NCBI GenBank assembly: GCA_017412705.1
Contig: JAFPWS010000036.1
Coordinates: 1 to 64,000 of the forward strand
Direction: 5' to 3'
Source of the DNA: Prevotella sp.
GTDB lineage: Bacteria > Bacteroidota > Bacteroidia > Bacteroidales > Bacteroidaceae
Length of the DNA: 64,000 nucleotides
Both the position numbers and the translations under genes were made by a program. How positions within the stretch are numbered: the first letter of the stretch is position 1; each line of letters opens with the position of its first letter. Shown piece after piece: positions 17,145-24,605 of this stretch. The notes below the pieces were generated by a model. That model was not told the origin of the DNA and did no database searches. It saw nothing but the letters and a program-made list of their open reading frames with translations.

Positions 17145-17403
17145 GCTTTCGCTTCTCTCACTATTTCACGACCTTAAGCCTGATAGGCTTGAGCTCGTTT
17201 GCGTTCGGAAGTGAAAGCAAGCTTTCGCTTCTCTCACTATTTCACGACCTTAAGCCTGATAGGCTTGAGCTCGTTTGCGTTCGGAAATGAAAGCAAGCTT
17301 TCGCTTCTCTCACTATTTCACGACCTTAAGCCTGATAGGCTTGAGCTCGTTTGCGTTCGGAAATGAAAGCAAGCTTTCGCTTCTCTCACTATTTCACGAC
17401 CTT
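17145..17403. repeat. 76-bp tandem repeat array running into the amylase stop codon
   Basis: The block GCTTTCGCTTCTCTCACTAT recurs at 17145, 17221, 17297 and 17373, an exact 76-bp period, giving three full units and a 31-bp partial. Copies are nearly identical (one A/G difference seen). Each unit has two inverted repeats, AAGCCT-GAT-AGGCTT and GAAAGC-AA-GCTTTC. The partial copy covers the last codons and stop of the alpha-amylase, so every unit carries a copy of the gene's end. Confidence 0.93.
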
Positions 17404-19284
17404 GTGGCCATTGATGATGTAGAGGCCGTGGCCAAGCTGGTTGAGGGCTTCGTTTGTGGAGGTGCCTGCGGGCAGGACGCGCAGTAGATGGCCATCGATG
17501 GTGTAGACCTTTGTCAGCTGGTTGCCGGTTGCTGTTGTCGTGGGCAGCAGGATGCCCGTGGCGGTGCCTTGTTTGTCGTTTATAGTGTAGTAGCCGCCAT
17601 TGACAAACACAAAGTCTTTCGTTTGGCCACCGGCACCGCTGAAGATGATGTTGTTGGGCGCTTGGGTCTTCGCGCTGACCCACTTGAACACCTTATTGCC
17701 ATTGTCTGCTTTGCCTAAATAGGTTGCATTGACACCAGGCCATTCCACGCCGAGGTATTCTTTACCATCATGTCCGTTCATCCATACCCATGTCTGGCAT
17801 ACTGCACCCCATGCGACAGGTGCCTCGAAGAATGCACATATCTCTCCTTCGTTAATCTTGCAGAACGAGGGTACACCGCCATAGGCTGCTTCCGTTGGAG
17901 TCTGGTCGGGTGTCAATACGGGCAGGGTGATGGCGCTGGGCTCGATGCCCTGCACATAGTATACATAGTGATATCCACTAATGACTTTCTTCCATTCATT
18001 GCTTGGTTGATAGGAAGAGGCGTTGGGGCCAACGACGCAGAGCAGTTTCTTGCTGTTGGTGCCATCCACCTGTACAGCGTAGCAGCTTGTACTATTGTTC
18101 AGTATAGGAGTGTAAGTACTCGTATTGGTGATGCCTACAGCCTTACGTACAGCCACCATGTTGGCAATCTCCTGCTTGTATGCTTGCCAGTGTTTAAAGA
18201 ATACACAGGGAGTGCCCGGCATGGCCAGCAGGTATGCATTGGCAGCAAGCGTATCCTTTCGGATGGGATCTTGTTGTGATGTTGATGACCGATATTCTGT
18301 GTCATGGTTCTCGACGAAGGTCACAGCGTAGCGACGATAGTTTTCATTTGAAGTTACACTATTTGCACCGAGAAGTTTCATGTTGGCTGCCTGTTTCCAG
18401 TTATTGCTGTTGTTGTCATTATCACTACCTCTAAGGGCATTACGAACGGTGTAGCGGAAAGCAAAGTCAAAGACAGCGGTCTGTATGACACCATTGTCTT
18501 TTGTGGCATCCAGCCATTTGATGCAGTTGGTGGCATTGCCATCCCAAAACTCGCCTACAGAATAGGTGGGTTGTGAGTCCTTATTGTAGAGTGCGGTGTA
18601 TTTGCCAGGATAGCCTTTAGTCATGTCATAGCGAAAACCAACATAGTTCAAGTCTTCCAGTAACATATGCAAGTAGGCCTTGACATTGGTTTGTACGTTC
18701 TGGCTGGAGTGGTCCAGGTCGCGCATGCCATCCCAGCCTTCACAGGACTTATTGTAGACTTCGCTTGTTCCTTCAGGGGCTCCTAACGTATAGCCATTGG
18801 CTGTGGCCCATGTTTTACAGGCACCTCCGTCATCGTCAGAGCAGATGTCTGTTGACTTCAGCTGATAGGTTACGCCATTATAGGTCTCTGCCGGGAAGTC
18901 TACCCAGTTGCTGACATTCCTTCGATGGTTGATAACCACATCGGCAATGGTGCCAATGCCTTTTTGCTTAAAGGTGGTTATCAGTGAGCGCAGTTCTTCT
19001 TCCGTGCCAAACGAACTGTTGTAGCGCCCTTCTCCTGGGAACCAGAAATAGTCGTCATAGCCCATTGACTGTCCACCGCAGTTGGCGCTCTGCGGAAGCC
19101 ATATTAAGTCGAATACTTTGGATAGGTTATCGGCTTGCTTTTCAAGGCGAATCCATTGTGAGTCAGCGAAACCGTCCCAGTAGAAGCCTTGCAGCATGAC
19201 GCCGTCGTACTTTTCGGGCCAGCCTTGTGCCAGCATGGGCAGGGTGGCCAACAGGATGATGATGGAGGTAAAGAATCGTTTCAT
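17389..19284 (-). CDS. Secreted GH13 alpha-amylase with CBM26 and type IX sorting tail
   Basis: 631 aa. Signal peptide MKRFFTSIIILLATLPMLAQ, then a GH13 (alpha/beta)8 domain with nucleophile Asp220 (GFRYDMTKG), acid/base Glu245 (SVGEFWDG) and Asp328 (FVENHDTE). Residues about 479-567 look like a starch-binding CBM26 (CAFFEAPVAWG...VEWPG...NNIIFSG). The last 40 residues (VYTIDGHLLR...GLYIINGHKVVK) fit a short Por-type C-terminal signal, so export by the type IX system (porU-porV, same window) is likely. The start was set at the Met that opens the signal peptide. The stop codon is the seed of the 76-bp repeat array. Substrate should be starch or maltodextrin. Confidence 0.93.
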   Translation of the reverse strand: MKRFFTSIIILLATLPMLAQGWPEKYDGVMLQGFYWDGFADSQWIRLEKQADNLSKVFDLIWLPQSANCGGQSMGYDDYFWFPGEGRYNSSFGTEEELRSLITTFKQKGIGTIADVVINHRRNVSNWVDFPAETYNGVTYQLKSTDICSDDDGGACKTWATANGYTLGAPEGTSEVYNKSCEGWDGMRDLDHSSQNVQTNVKAYLHMLLEDLNYVGFRYDMTKGYPGKYTALYNKDSQPTYSVGEFWDGNATNCIKWLDATKDNGVIQTAVFDFAFRYTVRNALRGSDNDNNSNNWKQAANMKLLGANSVTSNENYRRYAVTFVENHDTEYRSSTSQQDPIRKDTLAANAYLLAMPGTPCVFFKHWQAYKQEIANMVAVRKAVGITNTSTYTPILNNSTSCYAVQVDGTNSKKLLCVVGPNASSYQPSNEWKKVISGYHYVYYVQGIEPSAITLPVLTPDQTPTEAAYGGVPSFCKINEGEICAFFEAPVAWGAVCQTWVWMNGHDGKEYLGVEWPGVNATYLGKADNGNKVFKWVSAKTQAPNNIIFSGAGGQTKDFVFVNGGYYTINDKQGTATGILLPTTTATGNQLTKVYTIDGHLLRVLPAGTSTNEALNQLGHGLYIINGHKVVK

Positions 19285-19311
19285 AATCAGTGAGTTATTA
19301 GTTTTCTGTTG

Positions 19312-19319
19312 CAAAGGTA
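19312..19319 (-). promoter_or_regulatory. -7 box before the alpha-amylase gene
   Basis: TACCTTTG on the minus strand, 27 nt before the ATG at 19284. No clear -33 TTG; the upstream DNA holds GTTGAGAGT-type short repeats. Confidence 0.5.
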
Positions 19320-19393
19320 GATAAAAGTTGAGAGTTGTGAGTTGAGAGTTTGGGGCTTATTGACTGATGGCGTGCGCAAACGGTTGCACCCAA

Positions 19394-20092
19394 TCAGCTC
19401 TTGGTGAGGCCGAAGGTGAGGATGCTGATGCGCAGGCCGGGGATGTCCTTGAGTGTGTCGGCACAGGCTGTCAGGGTGGCACCTGTGGTGCAGATGTCGT
19501 CGACGAGTAGCACGTGGCGTCCCTGCAGCATGCTGTCGTCGCGCAGTTCGAACATGTCGGCTACGTTCTTCTGGCGCTCCTGGCGGTTCAGCAGGGTTTG
19601 GCTTTGCAGGAAGTGCTTGCGTCGGATGGCTTTGGTGACGATGGGCAGGTGGGTGATGTCGCTGATGCCCTGTGCCAGTCGTTCACTCTGGTTGTAGCCT
19701 CGCTGGCGCTGTCGTTTGCGGGAGAGGGGTACTGGCATGAGCAGGTCGATGTCGTCGAAGAATCCTGCCTGCCGCATCTCAACAGCCATCAGGCGTCCCA
19801 TGTCCTCGCCAATGTCAGGCCGGTCAGCATACTTCATGCGGTAGACCACCTGGGCTACTTCAGAGTGAGGCTCGTAGTAGATGAAGGCTGCTGCCCGCTG
19901 GACGGGTGTGAGGTGCCAGAACAGCTGTGCCATAGGGTTGTCGGTAGGGGTGAACTGGAAGGTTGTGCGAGGCAGGTGCAACAGGCAGCTGCTGCAGAGG
20001 CTGCGCTCTGTGGGCGACAGTCTCTTGCCACACACCACACACTGGCGTGGTGAGATGAAGTCCAGAATTCTTGTCCACCAGCTTACGTTCAT
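19394..20092 (-). CDS. comF: ComF-family phosphoribosyltransferase
   Basis: A 232-aa ComF-like protein. The N terminus has a four-cysteine zinc-finger arrangement (CVVCGKRLS...CSSC, about residues 18-36), followed by PVPLSRKRQRQRGYNQSE and the PRPP-binding loop VLLVDDICTTGATL (about 195-208). ComF proteins are needed for DNA uptake in several bacteria, but orthologues occur in species not known to be competent. It is third in a run prmC-recX-comF joined by 4-bp overlaps, a group tied loosely to DNA processing. The competence role is family knowledge, not shown here. Confidence 0.93.
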   Translation of the reverse strand: MNVSWWTRILDFISPRQCVVCGKRLSPTERSLCSSCLLHLPRTTFQFTPTDNPMAQLFWHLTPVQRAAAFIYYEPHSEVAQVVYRMKYADRPDIGEDMGRLMAVEMRQAGFFDDIDLLMPVPLSRKRQRQRGYNQSERLAQGISDITHLPIVTKAIRRKHFLQSQTLLNRQERQKNVADMFELRDDSMLQGRHVLLVDDICTTGATLTACADTLKDIPGLRISILTFGLTKS

Positions 20093-20556
20093 GTTTCCTC
20101 TTCTACGTCAATGCATTGTCGGATGATGTCATAGGTAAACCCCCGCCCCAGGGCAAAGCGCATGAGCTTCTGGTTCAGCTCGTAGTCGCTGTCGGCCTTG
20201 GTGGAGCGGCGTTTCTGTTTCAGCAGGGGGCGTAGCACGCTGAGGTATTCCTCGTCGTCCACCTCGTCGAGCACCTGTTGGCGAATATCCTCGTCGATGT
20301 GCTTCTGCCAGAGGGCTTGCTCCACCTTGCGGCGTCCCCACTTGTTGTAGCGTACCTTGTCCTTGACGAAGGCCCGGGCGTAGCGCTCGTCGTCGACATA
20401 GCGCTCCTTGGTGAGTCGCTCCATGACGCGTGCCTGGGCATCGTCGCTGAGTTCCCAACGGCGCATCTTCTCGAGCATCTCCCATTGGCAGTGCTCAGCC
20501 TGCGCACAAAGGGCTGCAAGCGTCAGGTAGGCTTCTTGTTCGGTCTTTTGTTTCAT
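20089..20556 (-). CDS. recX: Regulatory protein RecX
   Basis: A 155-aa RecX-family protein, made largely of short three-helix repeats. RecX binds RecA filaments and limits their growth. The family signature is seen in RLTKERYVDDERYARAFVKDK and WGRRKVEQALWQKHI, followed by the third repeat ending in FALGRGFTYDIIRQCI. ATG at 20556 was chosen because it overlaps the prmC stop by 4 bp (ATGA); an upstream in-frame Met lies deep inside prmC. recA is not in the window. The stop overlaps the comF start by 4 bp. Confidence 0.9.
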   Translation of the reverse strand: MKQKTEQEAYLTLAALCAQAEHCQWEMLEKMRRWELSDDAQARVMERLTKERYVDDERYARAFVKDKVRYNKWGRRKVEQALWQKHIDEDIRQQVLDEVDDEEYLSVLRPLLKQKRRSTKADSDYELNQKLMRFALGRGFTYDIIRQCIDVEEET

Positions 20557-21395
20557 CGTTGTGCTTTTATCATTCGTTGTTTGCCAAAGGCATCTTCCTT
20601 GATGGCGATATCGTGGTACGACATGGATGCCAGCATCTGGCGTAAGTCGTTGGCAAAGAGAGGGTTGATTTCGAAGTAAAGCCAACCGTCAGGCTTCAGG
20701 GCAGTCAGCCCATACCGGGCAATGGCCCGATAGAACAGAAGCGGGTCGTCGTCAGGCACAAAGAGGGCCAGATGAGGCTCGTAGTGCAGCACATTGGCTT
20801 CCATCTTCGCGCGTTCCTTATTTATAATATAGGGCGGGTTGCTGACGATGAGGGAAAACCTCTCCCTGCCCTCCTCCAAGTAGTGTGGGGGGATTGAGAG
20901 AATGTCCACCTGCTCGAAAGCTGCCTGGACGTGGTTCTGCCTGGCGTTCTCCCTGGCCACCTTTAGCGCTTCTTCCGAGATGTCCCAGGCTGTGACCTCA
21001 GCCTGCGGATACATAGCGGCCAAGGTGACGGCGATACATCCGGAGCCTGTACCAATGTCGAGGATGCTGCCTATTGACTGATTGCTGTCAGCTATTAGCT
21101 GCACCAGCTCTTCGGTCTCAGGACGGGGTATCAGCACATGCTTGTTTACCAGAAAGGTCCGCCCGCAGAACGTTGCCTGCCCCAATACGTACTGCACGGG
21201 CTCCTGACGTTCCAGGCGTTGGACGATTTCTGCCAATTCTTTTTGGTCGTTTGCCGATAATTGTGTATCTTTGCCGATGCATATGTCTGACAGCGTCAGT
21301 CCGAAGCGGACTTCGTAGACCATACGGCTGATGGCTTTGGCCTCACCCTCTTCGTACTTCTGTGCCAGTCTGTGCCACATCTCATTGTAATTCAT
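20553..21395 (-). CDS. prmC: Peptide chain release factor N5-glutamine methyltransferase
   Basis: 280-aa PrmC (HemK), which methylates the GGQ glutamine of release factors with S-adenosylmethionine. Evidence is the SAM loop ILDIGTGSGCIAVTLA, the catalytic SNPPYI motif (NPPY) and the N-terminal helical domain with RPETEELV. ATG at 21395 is 4 nt after a TATCTTTG box with a TTG 20 nt further up, so the mRNA is probably leaderless. The run continues into recX and comF through 4-bp overlaps. It is divergent from ribD with only 39 bp between start codons. Confidence 0.96.
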   Translation of the reverse strand: MNYNEMWHRLAQKYEEGEAKAISRMVYEVRFGLTLSDICIGKDTQLSANDQKELAEIVQRLERQEPVQYVLGQATFCGRTFLVNKHVLIPRPETEELVQLIADSNQSIGSILDIGTGSGCIAVTLAAMYPQAEVTAWDISEEALKVARENARQNHVQAAFEQVDILSIPPHYLEEGRERFSLIVSNPPYIINKERAKMEANVLHYEPHLALFVPDDDPLLFYRAIARYGLTALKPDGWLYFEINPLFANDLRQMLASMSYHDIAIKEDAFGKQRMIKAQR

Positions 21396-21399
21396 ACTG

Positions 21400-21430
21400 C
21401 AAAGATAGTGCAAATCGAACGAATAACCAA
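21400..21430 (-). promoter_or_regulatory. Promoter of prmC-recX-comF
   Basis: TTG (21428-21430), 20 nt, TATCTTTG (21400-21407) on the minus strand; the box ends 4 nt before the prmC ATG. Confidence 0.75.
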
Positions 21431-21434
21431 GCCG

Positions 21435-22388
21435 ATGGACGAAAAATTCATGCAGCGTTGCCTGCAGTTGGCAGCAAACGGCATACAGGGGGCACGCCCC
21501 AATCCGATGGTTGGAGCGGTGATAGTAGCAGGTAATCGCATTATTGGCGAGGGCTACCATGTACGTTGTGGCGAAGGTCATGCCGAGGTCAATGCCTTTG
21601 CCGGCGTGAAACCCGAAGACGAGCCTCTGCTGAAGGAGGCTACCGTCTATGTTTCTCTTGAGCCCTGCTCACACTATGGCAAGACACCTCCTTGTGCCGA
21701 CCTCATAGTCAGTAAAGGTGTCAAGCGTGTAGTCGTAGGATGTGTCGACCCCTTTGCCAAGGTGCAGGGACGTGGCATCAAGAAGCTACAGGATGCGGGT
21801 ATTGAGGTAACCGTTGGCGTGATGGAAAAGGAATGCCAGTGGCTGAACCGCCGTTTCTTCACCTACCACTCCAGACAACGCCCCTATATTATCCTGAAAT
21901 GGGCCCAGACAGCCAATGGCTATATTGACGACCAAGGTCGTGCCCTGCAGATTAGCAACGAGCAGACGCAGATGCTCTCGCACCAGCTAAGGGCAGAGGA
22001 AGATGCCATTCTTGTAGGCCATTCTACTGAAACCAAGGAGCATCCACAGCTGACGGTCCGTCATTGGCATGGCCCCAATCCCAAGCGCATCGTGCTGACC
22101 CACGACCGCCCGTTGCCCCTGCTGATGGAAGACCTCTATCAGCATAACATCCAATCGCTCATTGTCGAGGGTGGTCGCCAGACGCTGGAATCCTTCATCG
22201 CGGCTGGCCTCTGGGATGAGATACGACAGGAAACCAACCACCAGCTGACAGTCGCTGACGGTACCCGTGCCCCCCAGCTGCCTGTTGAGGTGCTATTATA
22301 TAATAAGGTGGTGTGTGAGGGGAATACGGTAGCTACTTACGTCCGAAGTCAGCAGGCACCTCACCCCACTGCCGGGTCTCCCACTTGA
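21435..22388 (+). CDS. ribD: Bifunctional riboflavin biosynthesis deaminase/reductase RibD
   Basis: 317-aa RibD, catalysing the deamination and reduction steps after GTP cyclohydrolase II in riboflavin synthesis. The N-terminal cytidine-deaminase-like domain has the zinc site HAEVNAF and SLEPCSHYGKTPPC. The C-terminal reductase domain begins at RPYIILKWAQTANGYI and ends with SLIVEGGRQTLESFI. ATG at 21435 (MDEKFMQRC) was chosen because it begins the deaminase domain. The last 18 codons overlap the convergent RNase H gene by 56 bp, and the tail QQAPHPTAGSPT looks like read-through of that gene's antisense strand. Confidence 0.95.
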   Translation: MDEKFMQRCLQLAANGIQGARPNPMVGAVIVAGNRIIGEGYHVRCGEGHAEVNAFAGVKPEDEPLLKEATVYVSLEPCSHYGKTPPCADLIVSKGVKRVVVGCVDPFAKVQGRGIKKLQDAGIEVTVGVMEKECQWLNRRFFTYHSRQRPYIILKWAQTANGYIDDQGRALQISNEQTQMLSHQLRAEEDAILVGHSTETKEHPQLTVRHWHGPNPKRIVLTHDRPLPLLMEDLYQHNIQSLIVEGGRQTLESFIAAGLWDEIRQETNHQLTVADGTRAPQLPVEVLLYNKVVCEGNTVATYVRSQQAPHPTAGSPT

Positions 22389-22803
22389 TGATGGGGTTGC
22401 GCCAGGTGTGGGTGTTGAGCCAGTTTTCTGCGCGGATAATGATTTGGTAGAGTGGCTCCGTCTCTGGGGTGCGTTCAAGCTTGGTCTTGCATTTGCGCTT
22501 GTTGACCCAGAGGATGGCGTTGTAGGAGTCGCTGTAGATGGTCTTGTCGTGTAGTCCTTGCTGTTGCATCAGTGCCAAGGCATGGACAATGGCAAGGAAC
22601 TCGCCAATGTTGTTGGTGCCCTTCATGGGGCCAAAGTGAAAGACACGTGCTCCTGTGGCCAGATCGATAGCCTGATATTCCATAGGGCCGGGGTTACCAG
22701 AACAGGCAGCATCCACGGCCCACGCATCTGCCCTTACCGCTAAGGGCAAGGGCAGAACGGTGTCGTGTCTGTATTCAGGAGGATTTGAAATCTCAGCTTT
22801 CAC
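22333..22803 (-). CDS. rnhA: Ribonuclease HI family protein
   Basis: 156 aa with the complete RNase HI carboxylate set: Asp31 (AWAVDAACSGNPG), Glu68 (NNIGEFLAIVHAL), Asp92 (IYSDSYNAI) and Asp152 (GEVPADFGRK). It would cut RNA in RNA:DNA hybrids. The VDAACSGNPGPMEY form is typical of Bacteroidetes enzymes. Its last 18 codons, including catalytic Asp152, lie opposite the end of ribD. The first 25 residues (MKAEISNPPEYRHDTVLPLP) have no match to the domain and may be a short lead-in. argS ends the gene pair downstream after 16 nt of upstream spacing. Confidence 0.92.
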   Translation of the reverse strand: MKAEISNPPEYRHDTVLPLPLAVRADAWAVDAACSGNPGPMEYQAIDLATGARVFHFGPMKGTNNIGEFLAIVHALALMQQQGLHDKTIYSDSYNAILWVNKRKCKTKLERTPETEPLYQIIIRAENWLNTHTWRNPIIKWETRQWGEVPADFGRK

Positions 22804-22819
22804 TTATTGCTTTTACTAA

Positions 22820-24598
22820 TTACATCCTCTCGGGAACTTCAATGCCCAGCAGGGCCATGCCGTTCTTGATGACTTTGGCAACGTTGCGGGCCAGCACGAG
22901 GCGCATTGCCTTGACGTTCTCGTCAGGTTCGTTAAGGATGCTGTAGTCATGATAGAACTGGTTAAACACTTTGGTGAGCTCGTAGCAGTAGTTGGCAATG
23001 CCTGAGGGGCTATAGTCCTTGCCGGCCTGCTCAACAGCAGCACCATACTCGCTCAGCTTCTGGATGAGTTCCACTTCCTTGTCGCTCCATCCCGGATTAT
23101 CCGGAATAACCGTAGATTCAGGCGCTTTGCGCAGGATAGAGCGGATGCGGGCATGGGTGTACTGGATGAAGGGACCTGTGTTGCCATTGAAGTCAATAGA
23201 CTCCTCAGGGTTGAAAAGCATGTTCTTGCGGGCATCGACCTTGAGGATGAAATACTTGAGGGCACCCATACCAACAATACGGGCTGTCTCCTGCTTCTCT
23301 TCCTCTGTCATGTCGGCATTCTTGCCTGCCTCATCGCTAACACGACGGGCATCTTCCACCATCAACTGCATCAGGTCGTCGGCATCGACAACGGTACCCT
23401 CACGGCTCTTCATCTTGCCGTTGGGCAGCTCTACCATGCCATAGGAGAAGTGTACCAGTTCTTTGCCCCACTTGAAGCCAAGACGGTCCAAAAGGATGGA
23501 GAGCACCTGGAAGTGGTAGTTCTGCTCGTTGCCCACCACATAAATCATCTTGTCGATGGGGTAGTCCTGGAAGCGCATCTCAGCAGTACCAATATCCTGC
23601 GTCATATATACTGAGGTACCATCGGAGCGTAAGAGCAGCTTCTGGTCCAGTCCCTCATTGGTCAGGTCGGCCCATACGGAGTTGTCGTCATGGCGCTCAA
23701 AGAGTCCCTTGGCAAGTCCTTCCTCCACCTTGGCCTTACCCTTCAGGTAGGTCTGACTCTCATAGTATATCTTATCGAAGGAGACGCCCATCTTCTGGTA
23801 GGTCTCGTCGAAACCGGCATATACCCAGTTGTTCATCTTCTCCCAAAGGGCACGTACCTCAGGATCGTTCTGCTCCCACTTGACCAGCATCTCGTGAGCC
23901 TCCTTGATGAGGGGAGCCTCCTGCTTGGCCTTCTCCTCGTCCATGCCTTGGGCTGTCAACTCCTTGATTTCCTCGCGGTAGTGCTTGTCGAAGAGTACGT
24001 AGTAGTCGCCAATGAGGTGGTCACCTTTCTTGCCTGACGACTCAGGTGTCTCACCATTGCCCCACTTCAGCCATGCCAGCATGGATTTGCAGATGTGGAT
24101 ACCTCGGTCGTTCACGATGTTGGTCTTTACCACCTTGTTGCCATTGGCCTGCATAATCTGTGCCAGCGACCAACCCAGCAGGTTGTTGCGGACATGTCCC
24201 AGGTGCAGGGGCTTGTTGGTGTTGGGGGAGGAATATTCTATCATCACCAGGGGAGAATCGGCATTTGCCTGCTTCTCGCCATAGTGTTCCTCTTTGTCAA
24301 TGTCAGTCAGCAGTTGTAGCCAGGCAGCGTCAGCAATGCTTAGGTTTAGGAAACCTTTTACCACATTGTATTTGCTGATAGCCTCGCAGTTCTGTACAAG
24401 GTATTCGCCCAGTTCCTGTCCTGTCTGTTCAGGACTCTTGCGGGCCATCTTGACAAAGGGGAACACCACAAGGGTCAGGTTGCCTTCAAACTCGCTGCGC
24501 GTCTTTTGCAGCTGTACCATCTTCTCGGGAACATCCTGTCCGTAGAGTGTCTTGACAGCAGCTTGTGCGGCTGCCATTATCTGTTGTTCAATACTCAT
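22820..24598 (-). CDS. argS: Arginyl-tRNA synthetase
   Basis: 592-aa class I synthetase. The N-terminal Add-1 domain (residues 1-90) recognises the tRNA D-loop. The HIGH motif appears as PLHLGHVRNN, followed by IVNDRGIHICKSM; the KMSK-like loop is NGKMKSREGTVV, and the C-terminal anticodon-binding (DALR) helix bundle ends the protein. Length is normal. It lies 16 nt upstream of the RNase H gene on the same strand and 7 nt downstream of the PAP2-barrel gene, so all three may share a transcript. With argH at 41-42.5 kb it is one of two arginine-related genes here, unlinked. Confidence 0.97.
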   Translation of the reverse strand: MSIEQQIMAAAQAAVKTLYGQDVPEKMVQLQKTRSEFEGNLTLVVFPFVKMARKSPEQTGQELGEYLVQNCEAISKYNVVKGFLNLSIADAAWLQLLTDIDKEEHYGEKQANADSPLVMIEYSSPNTNKPLHLGHVRNNLLGWSLAQIMQANGNKVVKTNIVNDRGIHICKSMLAWLKWGNGETPESSGKKGDHLIGDYYVLFDKHYREEIKELTAQGMDEEKAKQEAPLIKEAHEMLVKWEQNDPEVRALWEKMNNWVYAGFDETYQKMGVSFDKIYYESQTYLKGKAKVEEGLAKGLFERHDDNSVWADLTNEGLDQKLLLRSDGTSVYMTQDIGTAEMRFQDYPIDKMIYVVGNEQNYHFQVLSILLDRLGFKWGKELVHFSYGMVELPNGKMKSREGTVVDADDLMQLMVEDARRVSDEAGKNADMTEEEKQETARIVGMGALKYFILKVDARKNMLFNPEESIDFNGNTGPFIQYTHARIRSILRKAPESTVIPDNPGWSDKEVELIQKLSEYGAAVEQAGKDYSPSGIANYCYELTKVFNQFYHDYSILNEPDENVKAMRLVLARNVAKVIKNGMALLGIEVPERM

Positions 24599-24605
24599 AT
24601 TATCC

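Noticed and set aside
17145..17403. CRISPR array from the 76-bp period
   Set aside because: The whole 76-bp unit is repeated; there are no variable spacers.
17030..17487. Open frames over the repeat array and the amylase end on the plus strand
   Set aside because: They consist of translated 76-bp repeat units (SFRFSHYFTTLSLIGLSS pattern) and have no family match; the repeat period is not a multiple of three.
20089..20685. Longer RecX start at 20685
   Set aside because: It would place 43 extra residues inside prmC with no match to RecX; the ATGA overlap at 20553-20556 supports the shorter form.
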